Assembly (NCBI GenBank): GCA_945873755.1 | Contig: CAMCEM010000015.1 | Span: 1 to 34,205, forward strand | Origin: Chitinophaga pinensis | GTDB taxonomy: Bacteria; Bacteroidota; Bacteroidia; UKL13-3 | Length of the DNA: 34,205 bases | Direction of reading: 5' to 3' | Part shown: one piece after another, positions 24,465 to 33,104 of the stretch | How positions within the stretch are numbered: position 1 is the first letter of the stretch | How the letters are laid out: each line of letters starts with the position of its first letter | The notes under the pieces: generated by a model | Database searches by the model: none | What the model saw: only the letters and a program-made list of their open reading frames with translations | Told to the model about the DNA's origin: nothing | Program-made: the position numbers and the translations under genes

Positions 24465-26138
24465 ATGTCAGACCAAAAAATTATATTCTCAATGGCTGGA
24501 GTGAGTAAAACTCATCCGCCACAAAAACAAGTACTTAAAAATATTTATCTATCGTTTTTTTATGGAGCTAAAATTGGTGTTTTAGGTTTAAATGGATCAG
24601 GTAAATCAAGCTTATTAAAAATTATTGCTGGCATTGATAAAAGTTTTCAAGGCGAGGTGGTTTTTGATAAAGAATATAAAATTGGTTTTTTAGAACAAGA
24701 GCCTAATTTAGATGATACCAAAACTGTAATTGAGTGTGTAAAAGAAGGAGTAAAACACATTACCGATTTATTGGAAGAATTTGAGGAGATTAACAATAAG
24801 TTAGCCGATCCAAGTTTAGATGGTGATGAAATGATGAAGATTTTGGATAGACAAGCTGTTGTAATGGAACTACTCGACCATAATGACTCTTGGGAATTAG
24901 ACAACAAACTAGAAAAAGCAATGGATGCTTTGCGTTGTCCAGATCCTGATCAGAATGTAAATGTATTGTCAGGTGGTGAAAGAAGGCGTGTGGCTTTGTG
25001 TCGTTTATTATTAAGTAATCCAGATATTTTATTGTTAGATGAACCAACCAATCATTTAGATGCTGAAAGTGTAGATTGGTTGGAGCAATATTTGAAAAAC
25101 TTCCCAGGAACAGTAATTGCTGTTACCCACGACAGGTATTTTTTAGATAACGTAGCAGGTTGGATTTTAGAATTAGACCGTGGAGAAGGAATTCCATGGA
25201 AAGGTAATTACAGCAGTTGGTTAGAACAAAAAGCCAATAGATTAAAAGCCGAAGAAAAAGCCGAAGGCAAAAGAGCCAAGGCTTTGGAACGTGAGTTAGA
25301 TTGGGTTCGTCAAGGAGCCAAAGGTCGTCAAACTAAGCAAAAAGCACGTTTAAATGCTTATGATAAAATGCTTGGTGAAGATCAAAAAGAAAAAGAACAA
25401 GCATTGGAATTATTTATTCCTCCAGGACCTCGTTTGGGAGATGTAGTTATAGAAGCTCATGGTGTTAGCAAATCATTTGGCAATAAATTATTATACGAAA
25501 ACTTAAATTTTAGCTTACCAAAAGGTGGAATAGTAGGAATAATTGGTCCAAATGGTGTTGGTAAAACTACTTTATTCCGCATGATGATGGGGCTAGAACA
25601 GCCTGATAGTGGAACTTTTAAAGTGGGCGAAACTGTAAAAACGGCTTATGTTGATCAAAGCCATAAAGATTTATTACCCGATAAAACGGTGTATGAAGTA
25701 ATAAGCGGAGGTACTGATTTAATTCAAGTTGGAACCCAACAAGTAAACGCAAGGGCGTATGTTTCTAAATTTAATTTTGGTGGTAGCGATCAAGGTAAAA
25801 AAGTAAGTGTACTTTCGGGTGGAGAGCGTAATAGAGTTCATTTGGCTATAACTTTAAAAGAAGGCGGTAATGTACTTTTATTAGATGAACCTACTAACGA
25901 TATTGATGTTAATACTTTGCGTGCTTTGGAAGAAGCCATTGAAAATTTTGCTGGTTGTGTAGTTGTTATTTCCCACGATAGATGGTTTATAAACCGCATT
26001 GCTACGCATATTTTAGCGTTTGAAGGAAACTCGCAAGTGTATTTTTTTGAAGGTGATTACAGTGCATATGAAGAAAATAAAAAACAACGTTTAGGCGACT
26101 CTACTCCGCATAGAGTTAGGTTTAAAAATATTAATTAA
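24465..26138 (+). CDS. ettA: Energy-dependent translational throttle protein EttA (ABC-F ATPase)
   Basis: A 557-residue ABC-F protein with two ATPase domains and no membrane segment. Domain 1 has Walker A GLNGSGKSS (41-49), signature LSGGERRR (168-175) and Walker B LLLDEPTNHLD (189-199). Domain 2 has GPNGVGKTT (361-369), LSGGERNR (450-457) and LLLDEPTNDID (471-481). An acidic arm (about 95-140) lies in domain 1, and the linker helices (about 255-315) are rich in Lys and Arg. EttA binds the ribosomal E site and gates the first peptide bond according to the ATP/ADP ratio; length and arm fit EttA better than other ABC-F branches. A hairpin terminator follows. Confidence 0.95.
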   Translation: MSDQKIIFSMAGVSKTHPPQKQVLKNIYLSFFYGAKIGVLGLNGSGKSSLLKIIAGIDKSFQGEVVFDKEYKIGFLEQEPNLDDTKTVIECVKEGVKHITDLLEEFEEINNKLADPSLDGDEMMKILDRQAVVMELLDHNDSWELDNKLEKAMDALRCPDPDQNVNVLSGGERRRVALCRLLLSNPDILLLDEPTNHLDAESVDWLEQYLKNFPGTVIAVTHDRYFLDNVAGWILELDRGEGIPWKGNYSSWLEQKANRLKAEEKAEGKRAKALERELDWVRQGAKGRQTKQKARLNAYDKMLGEDQKEKEQALELFIPPGPRLGDVVIEAHGVSKSFGNKLLYENLNFSLPKGGIVGIIGPNGVGKTTLFRMMMGLEQPDSGTFKVGETVKTAYVDQSHKDLLPDKTVYEVISGGTDLIQVGTQQVNARAYVSKFNFGGSDQGKKVSVLSGGERNRVHLAITLKEGGNVLLLDEPTNDIDVNTLRALEEAIENFAGCVVVISHDRWFINRIATHILAFEGNSQVYFFEGDYSAYEENKKQRLGDSTPHRVRFKNIN

Positions 26139-26146
26139 AATTGAAC

Positions 26147-26181
26147 TAAAGCCTTTTTTAAAACCTAAAAAAGGCTTTTTC
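26147..26181 (+). terminator. Rho-independent terminator of ettA
   Basis: AAAGCCTTTTTT and AAAAAAGGCTTTTT form a 12-bp stem with a short loop, ending in a T-run 8 bp after the ettA stop. Confidence 0.88.
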
Positions 26182-26213
26182 GTTAAATATTATTATTGTT
26201 AAATGCTTTAATG

Positions 26214-26221
26214 TACTTTTG
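26214..26221 (+). promoter_or_regulatory. Likely -7 element upstream of the FemAB-like gene
   Basis: TACTTTTG (TAnnTTTG) follows the ettA terminator and lies 15 bp before the TTG start at 26237. No clear -33 TTTG is found at the right distance. Confidence 0.4.
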
Positions 26222-26236
26222 AATACAATTTAAAAT

Positions 26237-27133
26237 TTGATAAATTATTTAAAACATACTGAAATAGATAAAACAAAATGGGATAACTGTATTGCTAATG
26301 CTAATAATGGTTTAATTTATGCTTATTCGTGGTATTTAGATATTATTAGCCCTAATTGGGATGCTTTAATACTGGATGATTATGAGGCAATAATGCCTTT
26401 AACCCATAAAAGAAAATACTTTATCTCATACTTATCTCAACCCTTTTTTACTCAACAGTTAGGTGTTTTTTCAAAGTTTGAATCGCAAGCTATTTTAGTA
26501 AATGAATTTTTAAATTCAATTCCTGCTAAATTTAAATTAATAGACATTAACTTAAATGAAGACAATAGTACAGAGGGTTTAAAACAAAGAAAAAACTATG
26601 TTTTACCTATTGATGAAAATTACCATTCAATATTTGAAAACTATAAAAGCCAAGCAAAGAGAAATTTAAAAAAAGCAAAAGAAAACAATCTCTATTTTCA
26701 AGCATTGCCATATAAAAATGTAATTGATTATTACATAAAATTTAAAGGAAAAGAAACAAAAGGAGTAAAACTAAAAGATTATGACTCGTTAAAAAAATTA
26801 TATAAAGTTTGTAATAAAAATAATAATCTTTTGTCAATAGGAATTTATAGCAAACAGTATGGTTTAATGGCTTGTGCTGCATTTTTAATTTATAACGAAA
26901 GGGTAATTTTTCATTTAGGAACTTCAAATCCAAAAGGAAAAAAAATTGGCGCCATGCACTTTTTAATCGATTCAATTATCACTCAGCTTGCAGGTAAAAA
27001 TTTATTTATCGATTTTGAAGGTTCTGAAATTGATGGAATTGAAAGATTTTACAAATCGTTTGGTGCGTTTAAAAAACCATATTTTAAATACAAAGAAAAT
27101 AATCTTCCTATATTACTGTCATGGCTAAAATAA
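26237..27133 (+). CDS. FemAB/GNAT-fold acyltransferase-like protein
   Basis: A 298-residue protein with the two-lobed layout of FemAB/BioF2-type GNAT proteins. The first half (about 1-120) is degenerate, and the second (about 135-285) has SQAKRNLKKAKEN, GLMACAAFLIY and HLGTSNPKGKKIGAMHFLID, resembling aminoacyl-transferase and peptidoglycan-bridge enzymes. No substrate can be named. The start appears to be TTG 26237 (TTG-ATA-AAT, giving MINYLKH); no in-frame ATG precedes the conserved first lobe. The stop overlaps the next gene's start (TAATG at 27131-27135), so it is translationally coupled to the lipoprotein gene. Confidence 0.75.
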   Translation: MINYLKHTEIDKTKWDNCIANANNGLIYAYSWYLDIISPNWDALILDDYEAIMPLTHKRKYFISYLSQPFFTQQLGVFSKFESQAILVNEFLNSIPAKFKLIDINLNEDNSTEGLKQRKNYVLPIDENYHSIFENYKSQAKRNLKKAKENNLYFQALPYKNVIDYYIKFKGKETKGVKLKDYDSLKKLYKVCNKNNNLLSIGIYSKQYGLMACAAFLIYNERVIFHLGTSNPKGKKIGAMHFLIDSIITQLAGKNLFIDFEGSEIDGIERFYKSFGAFKKPYFKYKENNLPILLSWLK

Positions 27134-27585
27134 TGCTTAAAAAACACTTCTTTTTTATAGTTTTAATTTTATTTTTTGCTTGCGAAAAAGACAAAAGTGC
27201 AAATCAAAACAACGATTTTTTCCCACCAGTAAATATTGATATTTCATTAAATTTGGTTTTGCCCGATGCAGCACCATTGCAAAATATTGGTGGTTTTATA
27301 TACAGATCAGAAGGGTATAAAGGAATTGTTATTTACAATAATTTTGATGAATTTATAGCTTTCGATAGGGCATGTCCTTTTAAAGTTGATAGTGCATGTA
27401 GCAGAATTTATATGGCTGATAATAATTCAAAATTTCAATGCGGCAGTGGTAATACAAAATGCTGCGATAGTGAGTTTTTTTTAAGTACAGGCACGCCAAG
27501 TAAAGGCCCTGCTGATAGACCACTCAGACAATACATTGTAACCAGAAATGGAAACTATTTAAGAATTACTAGTTTTCCGCAATAA
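27133..27585 (+). CDS. Rieske-like fold lipoprotein lacking histidine ligands
   Basis: A 150-residue predicted lipoprotein. I chose ATG 27133, which overlaps the upstream stop as TAATG; an in-frame ATG at 27121 would add four residues. The signal peptide MLKKHFFFIVLILFFAC has a lipobox-like end at C17. The mature part resembles Rieske-fold proteins of Bacteroidota: FIAFDRACPF, then CGSGNTKCCDSEF, a GPADRPLRQY turn and a final RITSFPQ strand. A true 2Fe-2S Rieske site needs C-x-H and C-x-x-H. Here the segments are C81-P-F and C110-C111-D-S113, and the only histidine in the protein is H5 in the signal peptide. A canonical Rieske cluster therefore cannot form; cysteines 81, 89, 103, 110 and 111 may form disulfides or bind metal. 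Confidence 0.72.
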   Translation: MLKKHFFFIVLILFFACEKDKSANQNNDFFPPVNIDISLNLVLPDAAPLQNIGGFIYRSEGYKGIVIYNNFDEFIAFDRACPFKVDSACSRIYMADNNSKFQCGSGNTKCCDSEFFLSTGTPSKGPADRPLRQYIVTRNGNYLRITSFPQ

Positions 27586-27639
27586 AAAAATCATTTTAAA
27601 GTTACTATGTAGCCATTAAATCATTTAGTATAATTGCAC

Positions 27640-28899
27640 ATGCAATTTGAAAACACTTTAAGCTTTGCCAAACAGTTAGATACTAACGATAAACTTGCCC
27701 ATTTTAAAAATCAATTCCATTTATTAACTAACAATAATAAACACGTAGTTTATTTATGTGGTAATTCGTTGGGTTTGCAGCCAAAAACTGCTCGTGCTGC
27801 GATAGATCAAGAATTGAACGATTGGGCAAAATTTGGAGTGGAAGGTCATTTTAATGCAAAAAATCCATGGTTTGGTTACCATCATTTTTTAAATGAAAAT
27901 GCTGCAAAAGTAGTTGGAGCAAAACCGAGTGAAGTGGTTATAATGAATAACCTAACTGTAAACTTACATTTAATGATGGTTAGTTTTTACCAACCAACAA
28001 ATACCAAATATAAAATAATAATGGAAGCAGCTGCTTTTCCAAGCGATTTATATGCCATGGAAACGCAGGTTAAACACCACCATTTAAATCCAGATGAGGC
28101 CATAATAGAACTTAAACCTCGCGAAGGCGAATACACTTTAAGAACCGAAGATATAATAGCAACCATCAATGCAAATTCCGAAAGTTTGGCTTTAGTGATG
28201 TTAGGTGGAGTAAATTATTATACTGGTCAAGCTTTTGATATGAAAGCCATTAGTAAAGCTGCACATGAAGTTGGCGCTTTCGCTGGATTTGATTTGGCGC
28301 ATGCCGCTGGCAATTTGCATTTGCAATTACATGATTGGGATGTTGATTTTGCGGTTTGGTGTACTTACAAATATTTGAATAGTGGACCTGGAGGAACAAG
28401 CGGAGTTTTTGTTCACGAAAAACACGCAAATTCAGATTTAAACCGCTTTGCTGGCTGGTGGGGACATGATGAAGGTGAACGTTTTCAAATGAAAAAAGGC
28501 TTTAAAGCCATTCCAGGCGCTCAAGGTTGGCAGTTAAGCAATGCACAAATTTTTCCTATGGCCATTCATAAAGCTTCATTGGAAATGTTTGCGGAAGCAG
28601 GAATAGAAAATTTAAGAGCCAAAAGTGAAATGTTAACTGGTTATTTAGAATTTATTTTGAGCCAATATTCCGATCATTTAACTGTAATTACTCCTAAAAA
28701 TAAGGATGAAAGAGGTTGCCAACTTTCAATTATTGTGAAAGAAAATGGCAAACAATTATTCGACTTTTTAGAAATGGAAAACATCATGCCCGATTGGCGC
28801 GAACCTGACGTTATTCGAATGAGTCCAGTACCATTGTATAATAGTTTTGAAGATGTATACTTAATTGGCGAGGCATTAAAAAAATATTTTGTAAAATGA
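27640..28899 (+). CDS. kynU: Kynureninase
   Basis: A 419-residue fold-I PLP enzyme that cleaves L-kynurenine (or 3-hydroxykynurenine) to anthranilate (or 3-hydroxyanthranilate) and alanine. ATG 27640 is preferred over a TTG two codons upstream. The PLP lysine is K244 in [14 protein letters not shown], the PLP-ring Asp is D218 in GFDLAHAAG, and the phosphate region is near MNNLTVNLH. Length and motifs match bacterial and eukaryotic kynureninases closely. Its last 4 bp overlap the start of a GNAT gene (ATGA). No tryptophan dioxygenase, formamidase, monooxygenase or other NAD-synthesis gene is in the window. Confidence 0.95.
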   Translation: MQFENTLSFAKQLDTNDKLAHFKNQFHLLTNNNKHVVYLCGNSLGLQPKTARAAIDQELNDWAKFGVEGHFNAKNPWFGYHHFLNENAAKVVGAKPSEVVIMNNLTVNLHLMMVSFYQPTNTKYKIIMEAAAFPSDLYAMETQVKHHHLNPDEAIIELKPREGEYTLRTEDIIATINANSESLALVMLGGVNYYTGQAFDMKAISKAAHEVGAFAGFDLAHAAGNLHLQLHDWDVDFAVWCTYKYLNSGPGGTSGVFVHEKHANSDLNRFAGWWGHDEGERFQMKKGFKAIPGAQGWQLSNAQIFPMAIHKASLEMFAEAGIENLRAKSEMLTGYLEFILSQYSDHLTVITPKNKDERGCQLSIIVKENGKQLFDFLEMENIMPDWREPDVIRMSPVPLYNSFEDVYLIGEALKKYFVK

Positions 28900-29318
28900 T
28901 AAAAATTAAAAAAATAAACACACCTGAAATTCAACAAATAGTTTGGGATATTAGACACGAAGTTTTTGTAATTGGGCAAAATTGTCCAAAAGAATTAGAG
29001 TATGAGTTTGAAGAAGAAAGCATTCATTTTATAGCATATTATAACAATGAACCTGCTGGAACTGCCAGAATTCGTCAAACAGAAAATGGCTATAAATTAG
29101 AGCGATTTGCTGTTTTAGAAAAATTCAGAGGCAATGGAATTGGATCCGCTTTGGTTGAACATTTATTATTTGAAACCATTCCTTTTGGCAAAAAAATATA
29201 TTTACACGCACAATTAACTGCTGCACCTTTATATGCCAAACATAACTTTAAACCCGAAGGAGAAAACTTTTGGGAAGCCGACATTGAACATGTAAAAATG
29301 GTTTATAGTAAACCATAA
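28896..29318 (+). CDS. GNAT-family N-acetyltransferase
   Basis: A 140-residue single-domain GNAT protein, similar in layout to YjcF/ElaA-like acetyltransferases. The acetyl-CoA-binding motif A is [10 protein letters not shown] (78-87), preceded by the strand ERFAVLEKF. The late motif [16 protein letters not shown] forms the substrate side. The start ATG overlaps the kynU stop as ATGA, indicating translational coupling. The acceptor substrate is unknown. It ends 10 bp before pth, so kynU, this gene, pth and menE may share a transcript. Confidence 0.88.
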   Translation: MIKIKKINTPEIQQIVWDIRHEVFVIGQNCPKELEYEFEEESIHFIAYYNNEPAGTARIRQTENGYKLERFAVLEKFRGNGIGSALVEHLLFETIPFGKKIYLHAQLTAAPLYAKHNFKPEGENFWEADIEHVKMVYSKP

Positions 29319-29328
29319 TTTTTAATAT

Positions 29329-29889
29329 ATGAAATACTTAATTGTAGGTTTAGGAAATATTGGTGTTGAATATGCACAAACCCGTCATAATATTGGGTTT
29401 GACATTGCGGAAGCATTGGTGAAAAAACATGCAGGAAATTTTACAGTTCAAAAACATGCACAATATGCGCAAGTGAATTTGCGTGGCCGACAAATACACG
29501 TAATTATGCCTACTACTTACATGAATTTAAGTGGAAAAGCAGTTCGCCATTGGATGACAGAATTGAAAATTCCTGTTGAAAATATATTTATTTTAGTAGA
29601 TGATTTAGCCATTGATTTTGGGAAATTACGCATCAGGGCAAATGGCAGCGATGCAGGACATAATGGACTAAAAAGTTTAAATGAATTGTTGCTAACTCAA
29701 AATTATCCAAGGCTTCGATTTGGTATTGGAAATAATTTTCCAAAAGGCAGGCAAGTGGATTATGTTCTAGGAAAATGGACAACAGATGAAATGAAAGAAA
29801 TGCCTTTTTTGATTCATAAATCGGTGGATGCCATTGAAAGTTTCGTAATAAAAGGGTTGCCGTTAACCATGAATGAGTTTAATAAATAA
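29329..29889 (+). CDS. pth: Peptidyl-tRNA hydrolase
   Basis: A 186-residue Pth1 enzyme that releases tRNA from stalled peptidyl-tRNA. Catalytic H20 is in TRHNIGF, N10 in GLGNIG, and the conserved Asp in VDDLAIDFGKLRIRANGS is followed by GHNGLKS. The lid and RFGIGNNFPKG segments are present. Length is typical. It starts 10 bp after the GNAT gene, and its stop overlaps the menE start (TAATG at 29887-29891), so the next gene is translationally coupled. ATG 29329 starts the conserved MKYLIVGLGN. Confidence 0.98.
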   Translation: MKYLIVGLGNIGVEYAQTRHNIGFDIAEALVKKHAGNFTVQKHAQYAQVNLRGRQIHVIMPTTYMNLSGKAVRHWMTELKIPVENIFILVDDLAIDFGKLRIRANGSDAGHNGLKSLNELLLTQNYPRLRFGIGNNFPKGRQVDYVLGKWTTDEMKEMPFLIHKSVDAIESFVIKGLPLTMNEFNK

Positions 29890-30956
29890 TGCAGCTATTT
29901 ATTAATCATATTCCGCATAAAATTGAATCAATTACTGATTTAAATAAAATAGATAAAAGCCTTTTGAACGAAAACGAAAAAAAGGCTTTTTCCTTTATTG
30001 AATCTTGGTTCAAAAACAATGATTTTGTATTTCAAAGTTCTGGAAGTACGGGGATTCCCAAACAATTTATATTTACAAAAGAAGAATTGATTTGGTCGGC
30101 TACACAAACTAATAATTACTTAAGTTTAAAGCAAAATTCACCACATTTTTTTATTTGTTTAGATATCAATTTAGTAGCCGGTGCAATGCTTTTGGCAAGG
30201 GCAGTTTTATTAAATGCAAAAGTTACCATTATTAATCCAAGTTCCAATCCATTTGAGAACTTAACTGAAAATCATCCATATACTTTTGCATCGTTAGTTC
30301 CCATGCAATTGCAAAGTATTTTGAATACAAAAAATGGTGAAAATATATTGAATCAATTTGAAAATATATTACTTGGTGGAGCACCAGCATCCAACAGTTT
30401 AATAAAACAAAGTGCTCATTTAAAAGTAAATATTTGGGCCACTTATGGCATGACAGAAACTTTAAGTCACATAGCTTTGCGTAATTTAAAAAAAGAAGAA
30501 TATTTTAAATTATTACCCAATAATGAAATAGCATTAAGTGAAGTAAACACCTTAAAAATAAAAAATATAGTTACCAAAAACCAATGGTTACAAACCAACG
30601 ATTTGGCAGAAATTTCTAAAGAAGGTTTTACTGTATTAGGTAGAACAGATTTTATAATAAACAGCGGTGCTTATAAAGTAAATGCTATAAAAGTTGAAGA
30701 GGAGATTGCCAACTATTTAGATTCAAAGAACATAGCATCTTTCCCTTATTTTGTTGGTAGTTTATCCGATGAACTATTGGGCGAAAAAGTGGTTTTATTC
30801 ATTGAAAAACAAAATAAGGATTCCATAAATTTTGAAGACCTAAAAATTTATTTATCAAAAAGTTTAATACAATTTGAAATACCTAAAAAGATTCAAATAA
30901 TTGATAAATTCTACTACACCCATAGCCAAAAAATTGATAGAAATAAAATTAAATAA
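29889..30956 (+). CDS. menE: AMP-dependent synthetase, likely O-succinylbenzoate-CoA ligase (short form)
   Basis: A 355-residue adenylate-forming enzyme. The P-loop is SSGSTGIPK (about 54-62), the core motif YGMTET, the hinge region LGRTDFIINSGAYKV, and the C-terminal lysine motif HSQKIDRNK. Most acyl-CoA synthetases exceed 450 residues; this short version matches the compact MenE-like proteins of Bacteroidota, which activate 2-succinylbenzoate for menaquinone synthesis. The expected TGDL motif reads TNDLAE, a Gly-to-Asn change. Its ATG overlaps the pth stop by one base. menA elsewhere in the window supports a menaquinone role, but another small-acid CoA ligase is possible. Confidence 0.75.
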   Translation: MQLFINHIPHKIESITDLNKIDKSLLNENEKKAFSFIESWFKNNDFVFQSSGSTGIPKQFIFTKEELIWSATQTNNYLSLKQNSPHFFICLDINLVAGAMLLARAVLLNAKVTIINPSSNPFENLTENHPYTFASLVPMQLQSILNTKNGENILNQFENILLGGAPASNSLIKQSAHLKVNIWATYGMTETLSHIALRNLKKEEYFKLLPNNEIALSEVNTLKIKNIVTKNQWLQTNDLAEISKEGFTVLGRTDFIINSGAYKVNAIKVEEEIANYLDSKNIASFPYFVGSLSDELLGEKVVLFIEKQNKDSINFEDLKIYLSKSLIQFEIPKKIQIIDKFYYTHSQKIDRNKIK

Positions 30957-30957
30957 A

Positions 30958-30986
30958 AAATGCTATTCGTTTAAAGAATAGCATTC
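30958..30986 (+). terminator. Convergent terminator between menE and accD
   Basis: AATGCTATTC and GAATAGCATT form a 10-bp stem with a 7-nt loop (gtttaaa), flanked by A and T runs, directly after the menE stop and 18 bp before the accD stop on the opposite strand. It can serve both genes. Confidence 0.8.
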
Positions 30987-31004
30987 ATTATTTAAAATAT
31001 TTTT

Positions 31005-31865
31005 TTATACTGCCATTGGCTTTTCAGCCCAAAGATGTAATAATGTACTTAATTTTTTTTTCAATTCCGTCCTAGGAACTATCATATCTACAAATCCATG
31101 TTCAAGTAAAAATTCTGAACTTTGAAAACCTTTAGGTAAGTCTTTGCCAATAGTTTCGCGAATTACTCGTGGACCAGCAAATCCAATTAAAGCTTCTGGT
31201 TCTGCTATATTTACATCACCAAGCATAGCAAACGATGCAGTAACACCACCAGTAGTTGGATCGGTAAGTAAGCTAATATAAGGAACGCCTGCTTGACCAA
31301 GCAACGCTAATTTAGCTGAAGTTTTAGCCATTTGCATTAAACTAAAAGCTGCTTCCATCATTCGTGCTCCGCCCGATTTTGATATTACCATAACAGGAAT
31401 TTTGTTTTCTCTGCCATAATCAATTGCACGAGCAATTTTTTCACCAACAACACTTCCCATGCTTCCACCAATAAAACCAAAATCCATACAAGCAATAACT
31501 AAAGGCATTAATTCTACTGTACCAACAGCTACTTTCATGGCATCATCCATTCCAGTTTTTTTAATGGTTTCGGTTAGCCTGTCTTTATAAGCTTTTGTGT
31601 CTTTAAATTCTAAAGGATCGTTAGGTTTAATATTGCTAAACAATTCTTTGTAACTTCCTTCATCAAAAATTACTTCAAAATATTCAATTGAACCAATTTT
31701 ATCGTGGTAATTACAATACATGCAAACATGTTTGTTTATTGCATGATCGGATGTTAAAGTTGCTTTTTTACATCTCGAACATTTATGCCACAATCCATCA
31801 GGTACCGATTTTTTATCGGAGGTAGATGTTGTAATACCTTCTTTTACTCTATTAAACCAACTCAT
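31005..31865 (-). CDS. accD: Acetyl-CoA carboxylase carboxyltransferase subunit beta
   Basis: A 286-residue beta subunit that transfers CO2 from carboxybiotin to acetyl-CoA, the first committed step of fatty-acid synthesis, in complex with AccA. The N-terminal zinc ribbon has four cysteines (C29, C32, C48, C51). The crotonase-like core contains ISKSGGARMMEAAFSLMQM, LLTDPTTGGVTASFAMLGD and IGFAGPRVIRET. Length and order match bacterial AccD. It is 82 bp downstream of the aldolase gene on the same strand, with a hairpin-like repeat between them. ATG 31865 is the conserved MSWFNR start. Confidence 0.98.
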   Translation of the reverse strand: MSWFNRVKEGITTSTSDKKSVPDGLWHKCSRCKKATLTSDHAINKHVCMYCNYHDKIGSIEYFEVIFDEGSYKELFSNIKPNDPLEFKDTKAYKDRLTETIKKTGMDDAMKVAVGTVELMPLVIACMDFGFIGGSMGSVVGEKIARAIDYGRENKIPVMVISKSGGARMMEAAFSLMQMAKTSAKLALLGQAGVPYISLLTDPTTGGVTASFAMLGDVNIAEPEALIGFAGPRVIRETIGKDLPKGFQSSEFLLEHGFVDMIVPRTELKKKLSTLLHLWAEKPMAV

Positions 31866-31870
31866 TTTTT

Positions 31871-31945
31871 TGTTGCTGGCTACTTGCTACTGGCTACTGG
31901 CTTACAGCAAAATGCTAGTAGCCAATAGCTAGAGGCTAGAAGCTT
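31871..31945. repeat. Inverted/tandem GCTACTGGC-type repeat between aldolase and accD genes
   Basis: The 75-bp spacer is made of tandem variants of gctactggctactggc (about 31876-31901), followed by an imperfect inverted copy (gctagtagccaatagc and aggctagaagc). It can fold into a long hairpin. It looks like a dispersed intergenic repeat; no coding frame is credible. It lies in the path of aldolase-accD transcription. Confidence 0.6.
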
Positions 31946-31947
31946 TT

Positions 31948-33000
31948 TTAAGCTATTGTAATACTATTATCTAAATATACGTTTTGAATGGTATTTAATA
32001 AATCAATACCTTCGTTCATTGGTTTTTGAAATGCTTTACGACCACTAATCAAACCTTGTCCACCTGCACGTTTATTAATTACTGCAGTTGTAACTGCTTC
32101 AGCTAAGTCGGTTGCACCTTTACTTTCACCACCCGAGTTAATTAAACCTTGGCGACCCATGTAACAATTGGCAACTTGGTAACGAGTTAAATCAATTGGA
32201 TGGTCAGTTGTTAATTCACTATAAACCTTTGGATGTGTTTTGCCATGTTTAGTAGCATTATAACCACCATTATTAGTAGGTAATTTTTGTTTAATAATAT
32301 CAGCTTGAATGGTTACACCTAAATGATTGGCTTGCCCTGTTAAATCAGCCGAAGTATGGTAATCAACACCATCTACTTTAAAACCATTATTTCGGGTGTA
32401 ACACCATAAAACAGTAGCCATACCTAATTCATGTGCACGTTCAAAAGCTGCAGCCACTTCTTGTATTTGTCTGCCCGATTCTGCCGAACCAAAGTATATA
32501 GTTGCTCCTACAGCAACAGCTCCTAAGTTCCAAGCTTCATCAACCGAACCAAACATAATTTGATCAAATTTATTTGGATAACTTAAAAATTCGTTGTGAT
32601 TAATTTTAACAATAAATGGAATTTTATGAGCGTATTTTCTTGAATTAGTTGCCAATACACCATATGTTGACGCCACAGCATTACAACCACCTTCTATAGC
32701 TAATTTTATAATATTTTCTGGATCAAAATAAATTGGATTAGGAGCAAAACTTGCACCAGCCGAATGTTCTATTCCTTGGTCTACTGGTAAAATAGACATG
32801 TAACCAGTGTTGGCTAAACGGCCAGTTCCATATAATTGACCAAGGCTACGCAATACTTGCGGGTTGCGGTTTGTGGTTAAAAAAGAACGGTCAATAAAAT
32901 CAGCTCCTGGTAAATGAATGTGATTTTTCGAAATTGTTTTACTTTCGTGGTTAAGTAGGTAATTGGCTTGATCGCCTAATAATTCAACTATTTTTGACAT
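31948..33000 (-). CDS. fbaB: Class I fructose-bisphosphate aldolase (FbaB/DhnA type)
   Basis: A 350-residue TIM-barrel aldolase of the archaeal/bacterial DhnA type, cleaving fructose 1,6-bisphosphate to dihydroxyacetone phosphate and glyceraldehyde 3-phosphate through a Schiff base. Family landmarks are [20 protein letters not shown], the barrel strand [24 protein letters not shown], and the phosphate-binding end [12 protein letters not shown] with [15 protein letters not shown] cannot assign the Schiff-base lysine with certainty. ATG 33000 starts [10 protein letters not shown]. accD follows 82 bp downstream on the same strand. The enzyme works in glycolysis or gluconeogenesis. Confidence 0.93.
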   Translation of the reverse strand: MSKIVELLGDQANYLLNHESKTISKNHIHLPGADFIDRSFLTTNRNPQVLRSLGQLYGTGRLANTGYMSILPVDQGIEHSAGASFAPNPIYFDPENIIKLAIEGGCNAVASTYGVLATNSRKYAHKIPFIVKINHNEFLSYPNKFDQIMFGSVDEAWNLGAVAVGATIYFGSAESGRQIQEVAAAFERAHELGMATVLWCYTRNNGFKVDGVDYHTSADLTGQANHLGVTIQADIIKQKLPTNNGGYNATKHGKTHPKVYSELTTDHPIDLTRYQVANCYMGRQGLINSGGESKGATDLAEAVTTAVINKRAGGQGLISGRKAFQKPMNEGIDLLNTIQNVYLDNSITIA

Positions 33001-33104
33001 AAAATTTTTTAATATTATTGTTTGATTTGCTGCGCAATTTATATTTTTTTATCAATTTATCATTTTTTACCATATAAGTTTTAATCAAAAACTCATTATT
33101 ATAT

